Part shown: one piece after another, positions 52,205 through 61,221 of the stretch | Layout: each line of letters begins with the position of its first letter | Numbering within the stretch: the stretch's first letter is position 1 | From: Planctomycetes bacterium MalM25 | GTDB taxonomy: Bacteria; Planctomycetota; Planctomycetia; Pirellulales; Lacipirellulaceae | Reading direction: 5' to 3' | DNA: 64,000 nucleotides | Assembly: GCA_007745835.1 (NCBI GenBank) | Contig: CP036424.1 | Coordinates: 620,001-684,000, forward strand | Position numbers and translations under genes: made by a program | The notes under the pieces: generated by a model | The model's database searches: none | The model's input: the letters and a program-made list of their open reading frames with translations, nothing else | Told to the model about the DNA's origin: nothing

Positions 52205-53314
52205 TCACGCGGCCCCGAGCGTGACCGGGACCCGCACCTGCTGGCCGTCTCGCAGCACAGTGAAGACGACCCGATCGCCCGGCTGGTAGCCGTCCATCCG
52301 CTCGAGGAACTCGGGGTGGGTCGAAACGGCTTGCCCGTCGATGGCGAGGATGTAGTCGGCGTAGTCCTTATCGAGTTCTTTGACGCGATACACGATCGGT
52401 CCTTCCCGACGCCGATGCTCCAGGACCCGGAACGCACGCAAGCCGGCGCGCTCGGCGGGGCCGTTCTTGCTGAGCTTCGCGATCCTCAGGCCGCGCGACG
52501 ACTCCTCGAGCACCACGATGCCGTGGTACGCGCGGACGATCTTGCCGTTCTCGATCAGCTCCGGCACGAAGCGGCGGATGCGGTCGATCGGGATCGCGAA
52601 CCCGACACCCGAGTTCTGGCCGACCGAGCTGCGGATGGCGACGCACATGCCGATCATCTCGGCGGACGTATTGAGCAACGGCCCGCCCGAGTTGCCCGGG
52701 TTCATCGCGGCGTCGGTCTGGACCATGCCGTCCATGATCGCCCCTTTGACGCGGCTGGGGAGCGAGCGGTTCAGGCTCGACACGACGCCGCAGGTGAGCG
52801 TGTGGTCGAGGCCGAACGGGTTGCCGAGGGCGTACGCCTTCTGGCCGACGCGGAGGTTGTCGCTGCGGCCCAGCGGCAGGGGGGTGAGCTCTTCGCCCTT
52901 GGGATCGATCTTCAGGACCGCGATGTCGTACTCGGCGTCTTCTCCGACGAGCGTGGCGTCGTACATGCGGTCGTTGGTCAACGCGACCTTGATCTCCCGC
53001 GCGCCGTCGATGACGTGCTGGTTGGTGATGATGTGCCCCTGCCGGTCCAGGATCGCCCCCGAGCCGGCGCCCTCGCCCTCGATCGGCAGGCCGAACGTCG
53101 GGTCGTACTGCACCGTGCTGGTGGTGATGTGGACGACGCTCCGATTGGCCGCCTCGTACACGCGGATGTTGGCCAGCTCTTCCGGCGTGAGGTTCGCGGG
53201 CGGGGGCGCCGGCGCCTGGCGCACGATCGGCGTGGGGGCGGTCCGCTGGGCGGCGACGTAGGTCGCCACCCCGGCCAGTCCGATCAGGGCGAGCAAGGAG
53301 ATTCGACGGTTCAT
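52205..53314 (-). CDS. Trypsin-like serine protease with PDZ domain (DegP/HtrA type)
   Basis: A 369-residue exported S1C protease. The N-terminus (ISLLALIGLAGVATYVAA) is a signal peptide or membrane anchor. The catalytic triad is visible as H in HIITNQHVID, D in EYDIAVLKID and S in MNPGNSGGPL. A single C-terminal PDZ-like domain follows (GLRIAKLSKNGPAERAGL, DYILAIDGQAVSTHPEFLERM). It would degrade or chaperone misfolded envelope proteins. The ATG at 53312-53314 was chosen because it directly precedes the hydrophobic segment; one further ATG upstream (53350) is possible. Only one PDZ domain is present, as in DegS-like proteins. Confidence 0.92.
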   Translation of the reverse strand: MNRRISLLALIGLAGVATYVAAQRTAPTPIVRQAPAPPPANLTPEELANIRVYEAANRSVVHITTSTVQYDPTFGLPIEGEGAGSGAILDRQGHIITNQHVIDGAREIKVALTNDRMYDATLVGEDAEYDIAVLKIDPKGEELTPLPLGRSDNLRVGQKAYALGNPFGLDHTLTCGVVSSLNRSLPSRVKGAIMDGMVQTDAAMNPGNSGGPLLNTSAEMIGMCVAIRSSVGQNSGVGFAIPIDRIRRFVPELIENGKIVRAYHGIVVLEESSRGLRIAKLSKNGPAERAGLRAFRVLEHRRREGPIVYRVKELDKDYADYILAIDGQAVSTHPEFLERMDGYQPGDRVVFTVLRDGQQVRVPVTLGAA

Positions 53315-53415
53315 ATGGTGTGTCGATTGGCGTAGGGAGGGGCGGTTCATGCCAATACGCGGCACGATACCGCATCGTTCGCCGCGGGGCAGCAGCTGTT
53401 GATGGCCTGCCATCC

Positions 53416-53447
53416 CTGTAGGAGGCGTCGGAGACGCCTCGCTACAG
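53416..53447. repeat. Solitary REP palindrome, same family as the transposase repeats
   Basis: CTGTAGGAGGCGTC and GACGCCTCGCTACAG form a hairpin around GGA. It shares CTGT(A/G)GGAGGCGTC with the repeats flanking the tyrosine transposase at 17108-17614. It lies two bases beyond the stop codon of the SLC13-RCK permease gene. Confidence 0.75.
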
Positions 53448-53449
53448 AA

Positions 53450-55396
53450 TCAGAAGCCCCAGATCCCGCCGATCAAGGCGACCCCCGCCACCGCGATCAC
53501 CGCTGCGAGCGGTCCGCCGACGCGGAGGAAGTCCCGGGGGTGGTAGCCGCCCGGGCCCATGACCATGAGGTTGGTCTGGTAGCCGATCGGCGTGGCGAAG
53601 CTGAGCGACGCCGCCACGGCGACCGCCAGGATAAAGGGCCGTGGGTTGTAGCCAGCCTGGGCGGCGATGCCGATCGAGATCGGGATCATCAGCGTGGCGA
53701 CCGCGGCGTTGGTGATGCACTCGGTCATCAGCATCGACAGGAGATAGACCACCGCCAGCAGCAGCCAGGGCAGGGCGGCCTCCGAGACCGGCGCCGCCTG
53801 AACGATGGTGACCACGCCGTCGGCGAGCCACTTAGCGGCGCCGCTCTCGTCCAGCGCGTTGCCCAGGCCGATCGCCGCGGCGATCGTGATGAGCACCTGC
53901 AAGTCGACCGCGCCGCGGGCCTGGTTGGTCGACAGGCAACGCGTGCCGACCATCAGCACCACCGCCGCGAAAGCCGCGAGCGGTTGGGCGAAACGCGTCA
54001 GCCACGCGGGCCCGTCGCCCGGGTCGGCGCCGTTCCAGTCGATCGACATCGCGACCAGCCACCCGAGCAGCAACAAGAAGATGCCGCCGGCGACCAGCGC
54101 CCGGTCGTGCCGGCGGGCGGAGGAGCCGCCGACCTGGCTGACCAGGAAGAAGTCGCGGCTGTTGCGGTAGGTCTCGACGAACCCCGAGCGGGCCTGCAGC
54201 AGCAGGGTGTCACCCGCTTGCAGGCGGATGTCGCCGATCTTGGTCCCCAGCCGCTCGCCGCCGCGGTGCACCGCGACGATCGCCGCGTTGTAGCGCTGGC
54301 GAAAATTGGCGTCGCGGACCGTGCGGCCAATCACCGGCGAGGTCCGCGACAGCACCGCCTCGGCCAGCTGGCGGCGAGCCCGCTCGGCGGGGCGGAACTC
54401 GTAGGTGATGTCGGCCGCCGGCACGAGGCCCGGGATCCGCTCCAGGTCGGCGATCGTCCCCACGACCCCCGTGAAGACCATCCGGTCGTGCGCCTGGATC
54501 ACGTCGCCCGGCGTGACGGGCGTGATCACCTCGGCGCCCCGGCTGATCTCGATGAGGAAGAGCCCCGGCAGCTGCCGGAGCCCCGCCTCCTCGACTGTCT
54601 TGCCCACGAGGGCGCAGCCCGGCTGGACCATCATCTCCACAAGGTACTCGCGCCGGCTCTCGCCCAGGTCCTCGATCAGGTCGCGCCGGTTCGGCAGCAA
54701 CCGGGGCGCGACCCAGATCAAGTAGGCGATGCCCAGCAGCGCCAGCGGAACGCCGGCGTAGCCGATCTCGAGCAGGCCGATCGGATGAGCGTTGTCGTAG
54801 AAGGCCGGCGGCACGGAGTCGGCCGCCTGGTCCATCTGCTCCGCCATCCGCGCGCGGATCTTGGCCAGCTGTGCGTTGCAGACGAGCGTGGTGCTCGTGC
54901 CGATCACCGTGCCGACGCCCCCCAGGATCGTCAGGTAACTGAGCGGCATCAGCAGCCGCGACGGGGAGACCTTCCGCTTGCGGCACCAATCGATCACCAC
55001 CGGGGCGAGCATCGCCACGAGCGGCGTGTTCAGCACGAAGGCCGAGGTGGGCGCCACCAGGGTCAGCCGCCACAGGGCGGCCCGTTCGGTCGTCGCCGAG
55101 CCGAGCAGCCAGCCGCCGATCCAGTCGAGGGCGCCGGTGGTCCGCAGCCCCGCGGCGGCGGCGAAGAGGGCCCCGATCAGCAGGACCGGGCCGCTGGCGA
55201 AGCCGGCGAGGGCCTTCTCGGGCGAGATCGCCCCCCCGAGGGTCACCACCACCAGACCCGCCAGAAAGAGCAGGTCGACCGGCAGCGCCCGGCGGACCAT
55301 GAGCGTGACGAACACCCCGGCGACGACGGCGATCGCCAGCCCCCCCACGCCGGTGAGCGGCTCGTGCGCGGCGGCGGCAAGAAAGGGGGAGAGCAT
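53450..55396 (-). CDS. SLC13-family permease with internal RCK-C domains
   Basis: A 648-residue inner-membrane carrier. The membrane part is split: an N-terminal block of helices (residues of about 14-240), then a soluble insert of about 200 residues, then C-terminal helices (about 440-648). The insert holds two RCK-C (TrkA-C) regulatory domains, seen in GCALVGKTVEEAGLRQLPGLFLIEI...DRMVFTG and PVIGRTVRDANFRQRYNAAIVAVHRGG...GDTLLLQA. STNQARG and CITNAAVATLMIP stand at SLC13 signature positions. RCK-C domains suggest control by a nucleotide or other ligand. The substrate is unknown; sulfate or dicarboxylates are common in the family. Confidence 0.92.
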   Translation of the reverse strand: MLSPFLAAAAHEPLTGVGGLAIAVVAGVFVTLMVRRALPVDLLFLAGLVVVTLGGAISPEKALAGFASGPVLLIGALFAAAAGLRTTGALDWIGGWLLGSATTERAALWRLTLVAPTSAFVLNTPLVAMLAPVVIDWCRKRKVSPSRLLMPLSYLTILGGVGTVIGTSTTLVCNAQLAKIRARMAEQMDQAADSVPPAFYDNAHPIGLLEIGYAGVPLALLGIAYLIWVAPRLLPNRRDLIEDLGESRREYLVEMMVQPGCALVGKTVEEAGLRQLPGLFLIEISRGAEVITPVTPGDVIQAHDRMVFTGVVGTIADLERIPGLVPAADITYEFRPAERARRQLAEAVLSRTSPVIGRTVRDANFRQRYNAAIVAVHRGGERLGTKIGDIRLQAGDTLLLQARSGFVETYRNSRDFFLVSQVGGSSARRHDRALVAGGIFLLLLGWLVAMSIDWNGADPGDGPAWLTRFAQPLAAFAAVVLMVGTRCLSTNQARGAVDLQVLITIAAAIGLGNALDESGAAKWLADGVVTIVQAAPVSEAALPWLLLAVVYLLSMLMTECITNAAVATLMIPISIGIAAQAGYNPRPFILAVAVAASLSFATPIGYQTNLMVMGPGGYHPRDFLRVGGPLAAVIAVAGVALIGGIWGF

Positions 55397-55738
55397 GGAC
55401 GAAGGGTTGCTGGAGCCCGGGATTTCGGGGGTTCGGGCTTATCGTAGATCGCCCCGATCGACCCCGCGCGGCTCGCCGCGAGCCGCCGGCCGACCGCGAC
55501 CGCTACAATCGACCCAAACGGCAAGTTGAAATGGCTGATTTCTGGTGGAAGGGCTTCTGACAGGCGGATAAGATAGAGGCTCTTGGCTAAATACGCAGCC
55601 GGCAACGGTTTGCGCCGCCAGGATTACATCGTGACCTGGAGGGATGCGGGGTGGCACGCCTCGCGGCCGAGGGAAACGTTGTACGGACCAGAGTTTCTAG
55701 AGACCTCCCGGCTTTCCCCACGCGGAGCAGCCCGAAAG
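55397..55738. other. Divergent promoter region of the SLC13-RCK permease and the vWA protein
   Basis: No gene seen. A hairpin GCGGCTCG-CCG-CGAGCCGC lies at 55468-55486. TACAAT occurs at about 55503-55508 and GATAAGAT at about 55567-55574 as possible -10 boxes of the plus-strand vWA gene. An open frame continues upstream of its ATG but has no signal peptide or family features. Confidence 0.5.
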
Positions 55739-58700
55739 ATGACGATTACGACGCCCCTCAGCCGGTTGGCGGCTGGAACCCTCGTTGGCGCGCTGCTGTT
55801 GGCCGGCGCCGTTTCGACGGCCGTGGCCGATGACCTCCAGCTGCGGGTCTTCGACTCGCCCGAGGGTCAGCGGTACTACGCCGCCAGCTTCGGCCCGGTT
55901 GCAGCGAGTTCGCGACCCACGCCGATCGACGTGGTGATCGTCGTCGACACCTCGGCCAGCCAGGTCGGTCCCTTCCGCAAGACGGCCCTCGCCGCCGTCG
56001 AGGCGTGCCTCGCCAGCCTGCACCCGCAGGACCGGGTCGAGCTGCTCGCCGCGGACCTCGACGCGACGCCGCTCACCGAGGGCCCCGTCGCCCCGGGCGA
56101 AGCCGACATGACCGCATCGCTCGATTCGCTGCGTGGCGTGACGCCGCTGGGCGCGTCGGCCATGCGGGATACGATCGAGTCGGCCGCCGACTTGCTCGCC
56201 CGCCGCGAGGGCGACCGCCCCCGCGCCGTGATCTACCTGGGCGACGGCGTCTCGATGGACGGCGCCCAGCTCACCGGCGAATGGGCCGCCACCGCCAGCA
56301 TGTTGCGGCGCGACCGCGTGGCGGTCTCCAGCTTCGCCGTTGGCCCGAAACGCAACCCCGCCCTCCTGGCCGCCCTCGCGAACTACACGGGCGGCAACCT
56401 GTACGTCGACGAGCCCGGGATGGCCTCCGGCGATGACCAGGCAGCCCGCCGCGGCGCTCAGGTCGGCCGCGTGCTGGCCGATTGGGCGCACGCCGAGGTG
56501 GTGTGGCCCGAGTCGGCCACCGCCAACGACGCGGTCCTCTCCGCCTTCCCGGCCGAGATGCCCCCGCTCCGCAGCGACCGCGACACGATCGTTATCGGCC
56601 AGATGAAGCCGGGCGCCCCGACGCTGGCGGTCGACGCCCTCACCGGCGGCGAGACGCTCGCCTGGTCGGCCGAGGCGCCCGCCTCGAACGAAGACAACGC
56701 CTACCTCGTAACGCTGGTCGAGTCGGCCCGCGCCGACGGCGGCCTCTCGCTCACGACGCTCGGTTCGTCCGGCCTCACCGAGACGGCCCGCGCCATCCGC
56801 CACGAGACCGACCAGCTGACCCGCCTCGCGGAGCAAGCCGTCGCCCTGGGCGACGCCGAGGGCGCCGCCCGTATCAGCCAGGCCGTCCTCCGCCGCGACC
56901 CGGGCAACCTCCGGGCGAAGACGGTCCAGCAGAGCGATTCGGAAGAGGGCCTCAGCCTGATCCGCACCGCCCAGCTCGAGGTGGTCGAGCCCCAGCCGGC
57001 CGACCCGTTCAGCGCCCCGGCCCTGCCCGCCCCACAGCAAGCGGCTCCGGTCGAGCCCGCCTTCGAAGACCAGGGTTACTACCCGCCGTCGGAGGTGGTC
57101 GTCGATGGCCGCTTCCTCAACGGGGTCGATCGCAACCGGAGCGTGATGGCTCAGCTGCTTGAGAAGGAAGTCCAGAACTCGGTCGTCGACGCCCGTGAGC
57201 TGATGTCGTCCGACCCGGAGCAAGCGACCCAGTCGCTGAAGCTGATGCTCGAGAGCATCGAGCGGGCGCCGGAACTGGTCGCCTCGGTGAAGGCCGGCCT
57301 GGTCGACAAGCTCCAATCGGCCCTCCGCGAAGCGGCCCGCCAGGCCGTCATCAAGGACGACCTCGACCGCCAGGCCCAAGAGAACCTGGCCGCCGCCGAA
57401 GAGCGTCGTCTGCTGCTCGACCGCATGGCGTTGCGTCGTGAGCGGATGAAGCAGCTCGTCGAGCGCTTCAACGCCCTGATCGACGAGCGCCGCTTCGCCG
57501 AAGCGACCGAGGTCGCTCTGATCACCGAAGAGCTCGACCCGGACGGCGTGGTGCCGCGGGTCGTCCGCGTCTGGGGTGAACAGAAGCGATACCACGAACT
57601 GAACCAAGAGCTCCGCAACCGCCGGGCCGCGATGTACCTGGAGACCATGGCCCAGGTCGAGCTCTCCGCCGTACCGTTCCCGGACAACGTGCCGATGGTC
57701 TACCCGGACGCCGAGCGCTGGCGTGAGATCACGGCTCTCCGCGAGAAGTACAAGGCGGTCGACGTCGCGGGCGAGAGCCCCTCGGAGAAAGCGATCACCG
57801 AGGCCCTGGCCAGCCCACTCCCCGCGGGTGGACTCGACTTCCAAGAGGGCACGCCCCTGGAAGAGGTCGTCGACTACCTGCGGACCGAGTACGAGATCGA
57901 GATCGTGCTCGACAACCTCGCGCTCGACGAGCTGGGCCTCGGTCCGGACGAGCCGATCGAGGTGAACCTGCGCAACGTCTCGCTCCGTTCGGCCCTCCGC
58001 CGGATGCTCGAACCGCTCGAACTGACCTACGTGATCGACGATGAGGTGCTCCTCATCACCACCGAGGACGAAGCCCTCACCAAGCTGAGCGTGAAGGTCT
58101 ACCCCGTGGCCGACCTGGTCATCCCGATCCCCATCGCCCAGCCGGGCGGCGGAGCCGGTCTGGGTGGCGGCGGTGGCGGCGGCGGTGGCGGCCTGGGCGG
58201 CGGCGGCGGTGGCGGCCTCGGCGGTGGAGGCGGTGGCCAAGGCGGCGGCGGCTTCGGCGGTGGCGGCGGCGCGTTCAGCGTCCCCTCCGACGCCCAGCCG
58301 GTGCGCCTCACGCAGCGGAGCTTCCGCGTCCTGAGCATCGACGAAGAACAACCGGCCGAGACCCCCGAGGCGGCGGTCGAGGCCGCTCCCGCGGTGAGCG
58401 ACTCCCTCTGGCTCCCCTCGCCCGACGCCGTGTCGGCCGAGTGGGACACGGTCCTCACCAAGCCCGAAGCGACCCCCGCCGCGGTCCGCCAAGCGACCCG
58501 CCGGCTGATGAAGCAGAAGCGTTACGGCGACACGGCGGAGCTGATCTCCGCGGCGATCCGCGCCGGCCAACAGCAGGCGTGGATGTACGAGTCGCTCGGC
58601 ATCGCGATGCAACTCAGCGGCGCCGAGGCGCCAGCCGTCGAGCGGGCTTTCCTGTCGGCCGCTGATCTGGCCAACGAGCCGAGCCAACTGGTCGCCATCG

Positions 58701-59860
58701 CCGACTACCTCGCCGGCATGGGGATGGACCGTCGCGCGGTGCAGGTCTACCGCATGGCGCTCGGCCGCGCCCCGCTGCTCCAAGAGATCCTCGGCCCCGC
58801 CCTGGCGGCCGCCAAGCGTTCGGATGACGCCAAGTCGCTCCGCTGGGTGACGACCGCCATCCTCGAGCGGACTTGGTCGCGTGAGCTCCAGGCGATCGCC
58901 GACGAGGCCGACCTGGTGAGCAAGTCGCTCCTCGGTCGCCTCGAAGCGGAGGGCGACGCCCGCCTCGCCGAGCGTTACCGCGCCGAGCTGGCCGAGGCCC
59001 GCCGCCGCGACTGCGTGGTGAAGATCACCTGGACCGGCGACGCCGACATCGACCTCGCCATCAAAGAGCCGACCGGCGGCGTCTGTTGGGCGGGAGCCCA
59101 GCGCACCTCGGGCGGCGGCGTGCGGGTCGAGGGTTCGGCCGACGCCTCCGACGGCGCGGTCCACACCGAAACGTACGAATGCCCCCGCGCCTTCGCGGGC
59201 GACTACGAGGTGCTGATCAGCAAGATCTGGGGCGAGGTGGTCGCCGACGCGGTGAACGTGGAGATCACGGTCGCCGCCGGCACGCCCGCCGAGACGACCC
59301 AGTCACGCCAGATCAAGCTGGCCGACGACGGCCGCGCGAAGGCCGAGTTCAACGCCCCCGTCGGACGCCGCGCCGAGCCGATCGCCGAGCACCAGCTCGC
59401 CGACGCCCTGCAGCGGCAGGACGCGATCAACCGTTCGGTGGTCGCCCAGCAGCTCAGCTCGATGGCCGACGAGTCGAACGTCTCGCTCCGACCCGAGCAG
59501 CGGCGCCGCCGGCGCCAGGCGCTCGCGGGCGCCGGAGCGGTCGGCTTCCAGCCGATCATCCAGACCCTCCAAGAGGGTGTCCAGCTCGGCGCCCAGGCGG
59601 TGGTCTCCGCGGACCGACGCTACGTCCGCGTCACGCCGACGCCCGTCTTCTCGGTCATCGGCGACGTCGCCCAGTTCACCTTCTCCGGCGGCGGCGTGAA
59701 CCCGGCGACCGCGTTCGCCGCGGCGGCGGGAGCCCAGGCCGACCCGACCGGCTTTGGCGTCGGCCAAGGTGGCGCCGGCGGCGGTGGCCTCGGAGGTGGT
59801 GGTGGTCTCGGCGGCGGCGGTGGCGGCCTGGGCGGTGGTGGCGGTGGTGGAGCCTTCTGA
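55739..59860 (+). CDS. Giant exported von Willebrand A protein with secretin-N-like and DUF2135-like regions
   Basis: A 1373-residue exported protein. The N-terminal signal peptide is LAAGTLVGALLLAGAVSTAVA. A vWA domain follows with a MIDAS motif DTSAS at about residues 69-73. Middle helical regions resemble TPR/coiled-coil sequence. At about 698-797, TPLEEVVDYLRTEYEIEIVLDN...VNLRNVSLRSALRRML looks like an STN/secretin N-terminal short domain. A Gly-rich hinge at about 801-842 follows. Further TPR-like helices lead to a DUF2135-like beta domain at about 1094-1198 (VVKITWTGDADIDLAIKEPTGG). The C-terminus is again Gly-rich (about 1340-1373). Likely a surface or periplasmic scaffold; function unknown. 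The ATG before the signal peptide is preferred. Confidence 0.85.
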   Translation: MTITTPLSRLAAGTLVGALLLAGAVSTAVADDLQLRVFDSPEGQRYYAASFGPVAASSRPTPIDVVIVVDTSASQVGPFRKTALAAVEACLASLHPQDRVELLAADLDATPLTEGPVAPGEADMTASLDSLRGVTPLGASAMRDTIESAADLLARREGDRPRAVIYLGDGVSMDGAQLTGEWAATASMLRRDRVAVSSFAVGPKRNPALLAALANYTGGNLYVDEPGMASGDDQAARRGAQVGRVLADWAHAEVVWPESATANDAVLSAFPAEMPPLRSDRDTIVIGQMKPGAPTLAVDALTGGETLAWSAEAPASNEDNAYLVTLVESARADGGLSLTTLGSSGLTETARAIRHETDQLTRLAEQAVALGDAEGAARISQAVLRRDPGNLRAKTVQQSDSEEGLSLIRTAQLEVVEPQPADPFSAPALPAPQQAAPVEPAFEDQGYYPPSEVVVDGRFLNGVDRNRSVMAQLLEKEVQNSVVDARELMSSDPEQATQSLKLMLESIERAPELVASVKAGLVDKLQSALREAARQAVIKDDLDRQAQENLAAAEERRLLLDRMALRRERMKQLVERFNALIDERRFAEATEVALITEELDPDGVVPRVVRVWGEQKRYHELNQELRNRRAAMYLETMAQVELSAVPFPDNVPMVYPDAERWREITALREKYKAVDVAGESPSEKAITEALASPLPAGGLDFQEGTPLEEVVDYLRTEYEIEIVLDNLALDELGLGPDEPIEVNLRNVSLRSALRRMLEPLELTYVIDDEVLLITTEDEALTKLSVKVYPVADLVIPIPIAQPGGGAGLGGGGGGGGGGLGGGGGGGLGGGGGGQGGGGFGGGGGAFSVPSDAQPVRLTQRSFRVLSIDEEQPAETPEAAVEAAPAVSDSLWLPSPDAVSAEWDTVLTKPEATPAAVRQATRRLMKQKRYGDTAELISAAIRAGQQQAWMYESLGIAMQLSGAEAPAVERAFLSAADLANEPSQLVAIADYLAGMGMDRRAVQVYRMALGRAPLLQEILGPALAAAKRSDDAKSLRWVTTAILERTWSRELQAIADEADLVSKSLLGRLEAEGDARLAERYRAELAEARRRDCVVKITWTGDADIDLAIKEPTGGVCWAGAQRTSGGGVRVEGSADASDGAVHTETYECPRAFAGDYEVLISKIWGEVVADAVNVEITVAAGTPAETTQSRQIKLADDGRAKAEFNAPVGRRAEPIAEHQLADALQRQDAINRSVVAQQLSSMADESNVSLRPEQRRRRRQALAGAGAVGFQPIIQTLQEGVQLGAQAVVSADRRYVRVTPTPVFSVIGDVAQFTFSGGGVNPATAFAAAAGAQADPTGFGVGQGGAGGGGLGGGGGLGGGGGGLGGGGGGGAF

Positions 59861-59878
59861 GGCGCCCCGTCCGTACAG

Positions 59879-59910
59879 CCCCCAACCCCGGTCACCCCCA
59901 ACCCCGGTCA
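59879..59910. repeat. Tandem duplication of a 16-base unit
   Basis: CCCCCAACCCCGGTCA occurs twice in direct succession, at 59879-59894 and 59895-59910, between the vWA gene and rph, which converge here. Purpose unknown; slippage is a sufficient explanation. Confidence 0.7.
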
Positions 59911-59924
59911 ACGGGCAAGCCTAG

Positions 59925-60659
59925 TCAGCGGGCGATCGCCGCGTGCTGTTTGTCGCGGATCTGCGCGAGGCCCTCGATCGCTAGGCTCAACAGCCCGTCG
60001 AACTGCCCGCGGCTGAAGGTGGCGCCCTCGCCGCCCCCTTGGACTTCGATGAGGTCGCCCGAGCCGACGCCCACGACGTTCATGTCGACCGCCGCGGTCG
60101 AGTCTTCCGGGTAGTCCAGGTCGAGCACCGGCTCGCCGTTAACGAGCCCAACGCTCACCGCGCCGAGCGTGTCGGTGAGCGGCCCGCCGGCGCCGATGAG
60201 CTTCGCCGGGTCGAAGCTGGGCGCGCCCTCCTCGTCGGTCAGCGTGGCGAGCGCGTCGTGCAGGGCGATCCAGCCCGCCGTGATGCTCGCGGTGCGGGTG
60301 CCGCCGTCGGCTCGGAGCACGTCGCAGTCGACGGTGAGGGTCCGCTCGCCGAGCGCCTCGAGGTCGATCCCCGCGCGGAGCGAGCGGCCGATGAGCCGCT
60401 GGATCTCGGTCGAGCGCCCGTCCGTCTTGCGTGCCTTGCGTGGGCTGGTGGAGCCGGGCAGCATGTTGTACTCGGCGGTGACCCAGCCGCGGCCCTTGCC
60501 GGCGAGCCAGGGGGGCGTGTCGGCGCCGACGCTCGCGGTGCAGAGGATCGTGGTGTTCCCCCACTCGACCAGCACACTGCCGGCCGCCGCGGAGGCGTAG
60601 CCGCGGGTGAACTTGAGAGAGCGGAGTTGGTTCGGCGCGCGGCCGTCGTGGCGTGGCAT
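59925..60659 (-). CDS. rph: Ribonuclease PH
   Basis: A 244-residue phosphorolytic exoribonuclease that trims tRNA 3' ends. The N-terminus RHDGRAPNQLRSLKFTRGYASAAAGSVLVEWGNTTILCTASV is typical. GRGWVTAEYNMLPGST, KTDGRSTEIQRLIGRSLRA, DCDVLRADGGTRTASI and DLDYPEDSTAAVDMN are the conserved catalytic and phosphate-binding blocks. The ATG at 60657-60659 gives the family start. The length is as expected. It follows a small lower-GC gene on the same strand and ends 15 bases from a tandem duplication near the convergent vWA gene. Confidence 0.97.
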   Translation of the reverse strand: MPRHDGRAPNQLRSLKFTRGYASAAAGSVLVEWGNTTILCTASVGADTPPWLAGKGRGWVTAEYNMLPGSTSPRKARKTDGRSTEIQRLIGRSLRAGIDLEALGERTLTVDCDVLRADGGTRTASITAGWIALHDALATLTDEEGAPSFDPAKLIGAGGPLTDTLGAVSVGLVNGEPVLDLDYPEDSTAAVDMNVVGVGSGDLIEVQGGGEGATFSRGQFDGLLSLAIEGLAQIRDKQHAAIAR

Positions 60660-60699
60660 AGTGTATCGAGTGGCTAGGGCTGACGGCGACAGAACCGTT

Positions 60700-61221
60700 T
60701 CAGAAGTTGGACTTGTGCCAGACTCTAAGGGCTCCGCTCTCTTTGTTGTAGACCGCGAAAAAATGCTCACCGTCGTTGCCGCGATCATGCAGGCTAAAGA
60801 ATGAGCTTATGAACATCTGAGCATCTTCGTCGGTGTCGGATCGCCACCAAGTTGGTTGTCGGCGTTCGAACATCTCGGGCGTTGGCAACTCCCAATCGAT
60901 CGACTCCAAGTCCAATTCATCGATGACGAGTTCGAGTTGATCCGGCTTGATATCAAGTCGCCAGAGATACTCCTCGTCGAGAAAGAAGTCACGCGCGCCG
61001 ATGCTGTAGACACGCGGCCTCTTTGCGTTTTCCTGACCTAGTTGCTTCGTCAAGACTTTTAGCGAGTAGGGCCAGCCTTCGGAGGCATAGATCTCTCCTG
61101 TCCCGGTAAGACGGTACGAGAAGCGTTCGACTAGCCAGTGCAGCGTACCGAGTAAGACGCATATCGTGGTAACGATCGCGAGCAGCGTTCGCGTCTTGAA
61201 TCGGGGCTTCAAACTGATCAC
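60700..61221 (-). CDS. Small membrane-anchored protein of unknown function
   Basis: A 173-residue protein with one N-terminal transmembrane segment (RTLLAIVTTICVLLGTLHWLV, about residues 11-31) preceded by basic residues, and a soluble domain with no recognised family. The RFKTRTLL start is common in small planctomycete proteins. The start is GTG, touching the argF stop codon without a gap (TGA then GTG). GC is clearly lower than in argF and rph, suggesting acquisition. The position in the arginine operon may be incidental. Confidence 0.68.
   Translation of the reverse strand: MISLKPRFKTRTLLAIVTTICVLLGTLHWLVERFSYRLTGTGEIYASEGWPYSLKVLTKQLGQENAKRPRVYSIGARDFFLDEEYLWRLDIKPDQLELVIDELDLESIDWELPTPEMFERRQPTWWRSDTDEDAQMFISSFFSLHDRGNDGEHFFAVYNKESGALRVWHKSNF

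Noticed and set aside
51574-52437. Open frames on both strands in the gap between the protease and thioredoxin-like genes
   Set aside because: Composition is not coding-like, no ribosome site or family is seen, and the frames run into neighbouring genes.
55697-59164. Very long open frame antisense to the giant vWA gene
   Set aside because: It mirrors the codon pattern of the plus-strand gene, as expected in high-GC DNA, and has no domain or signal. Similar long antisense frames over ftsH and ppk1 were rejected for the same reason.
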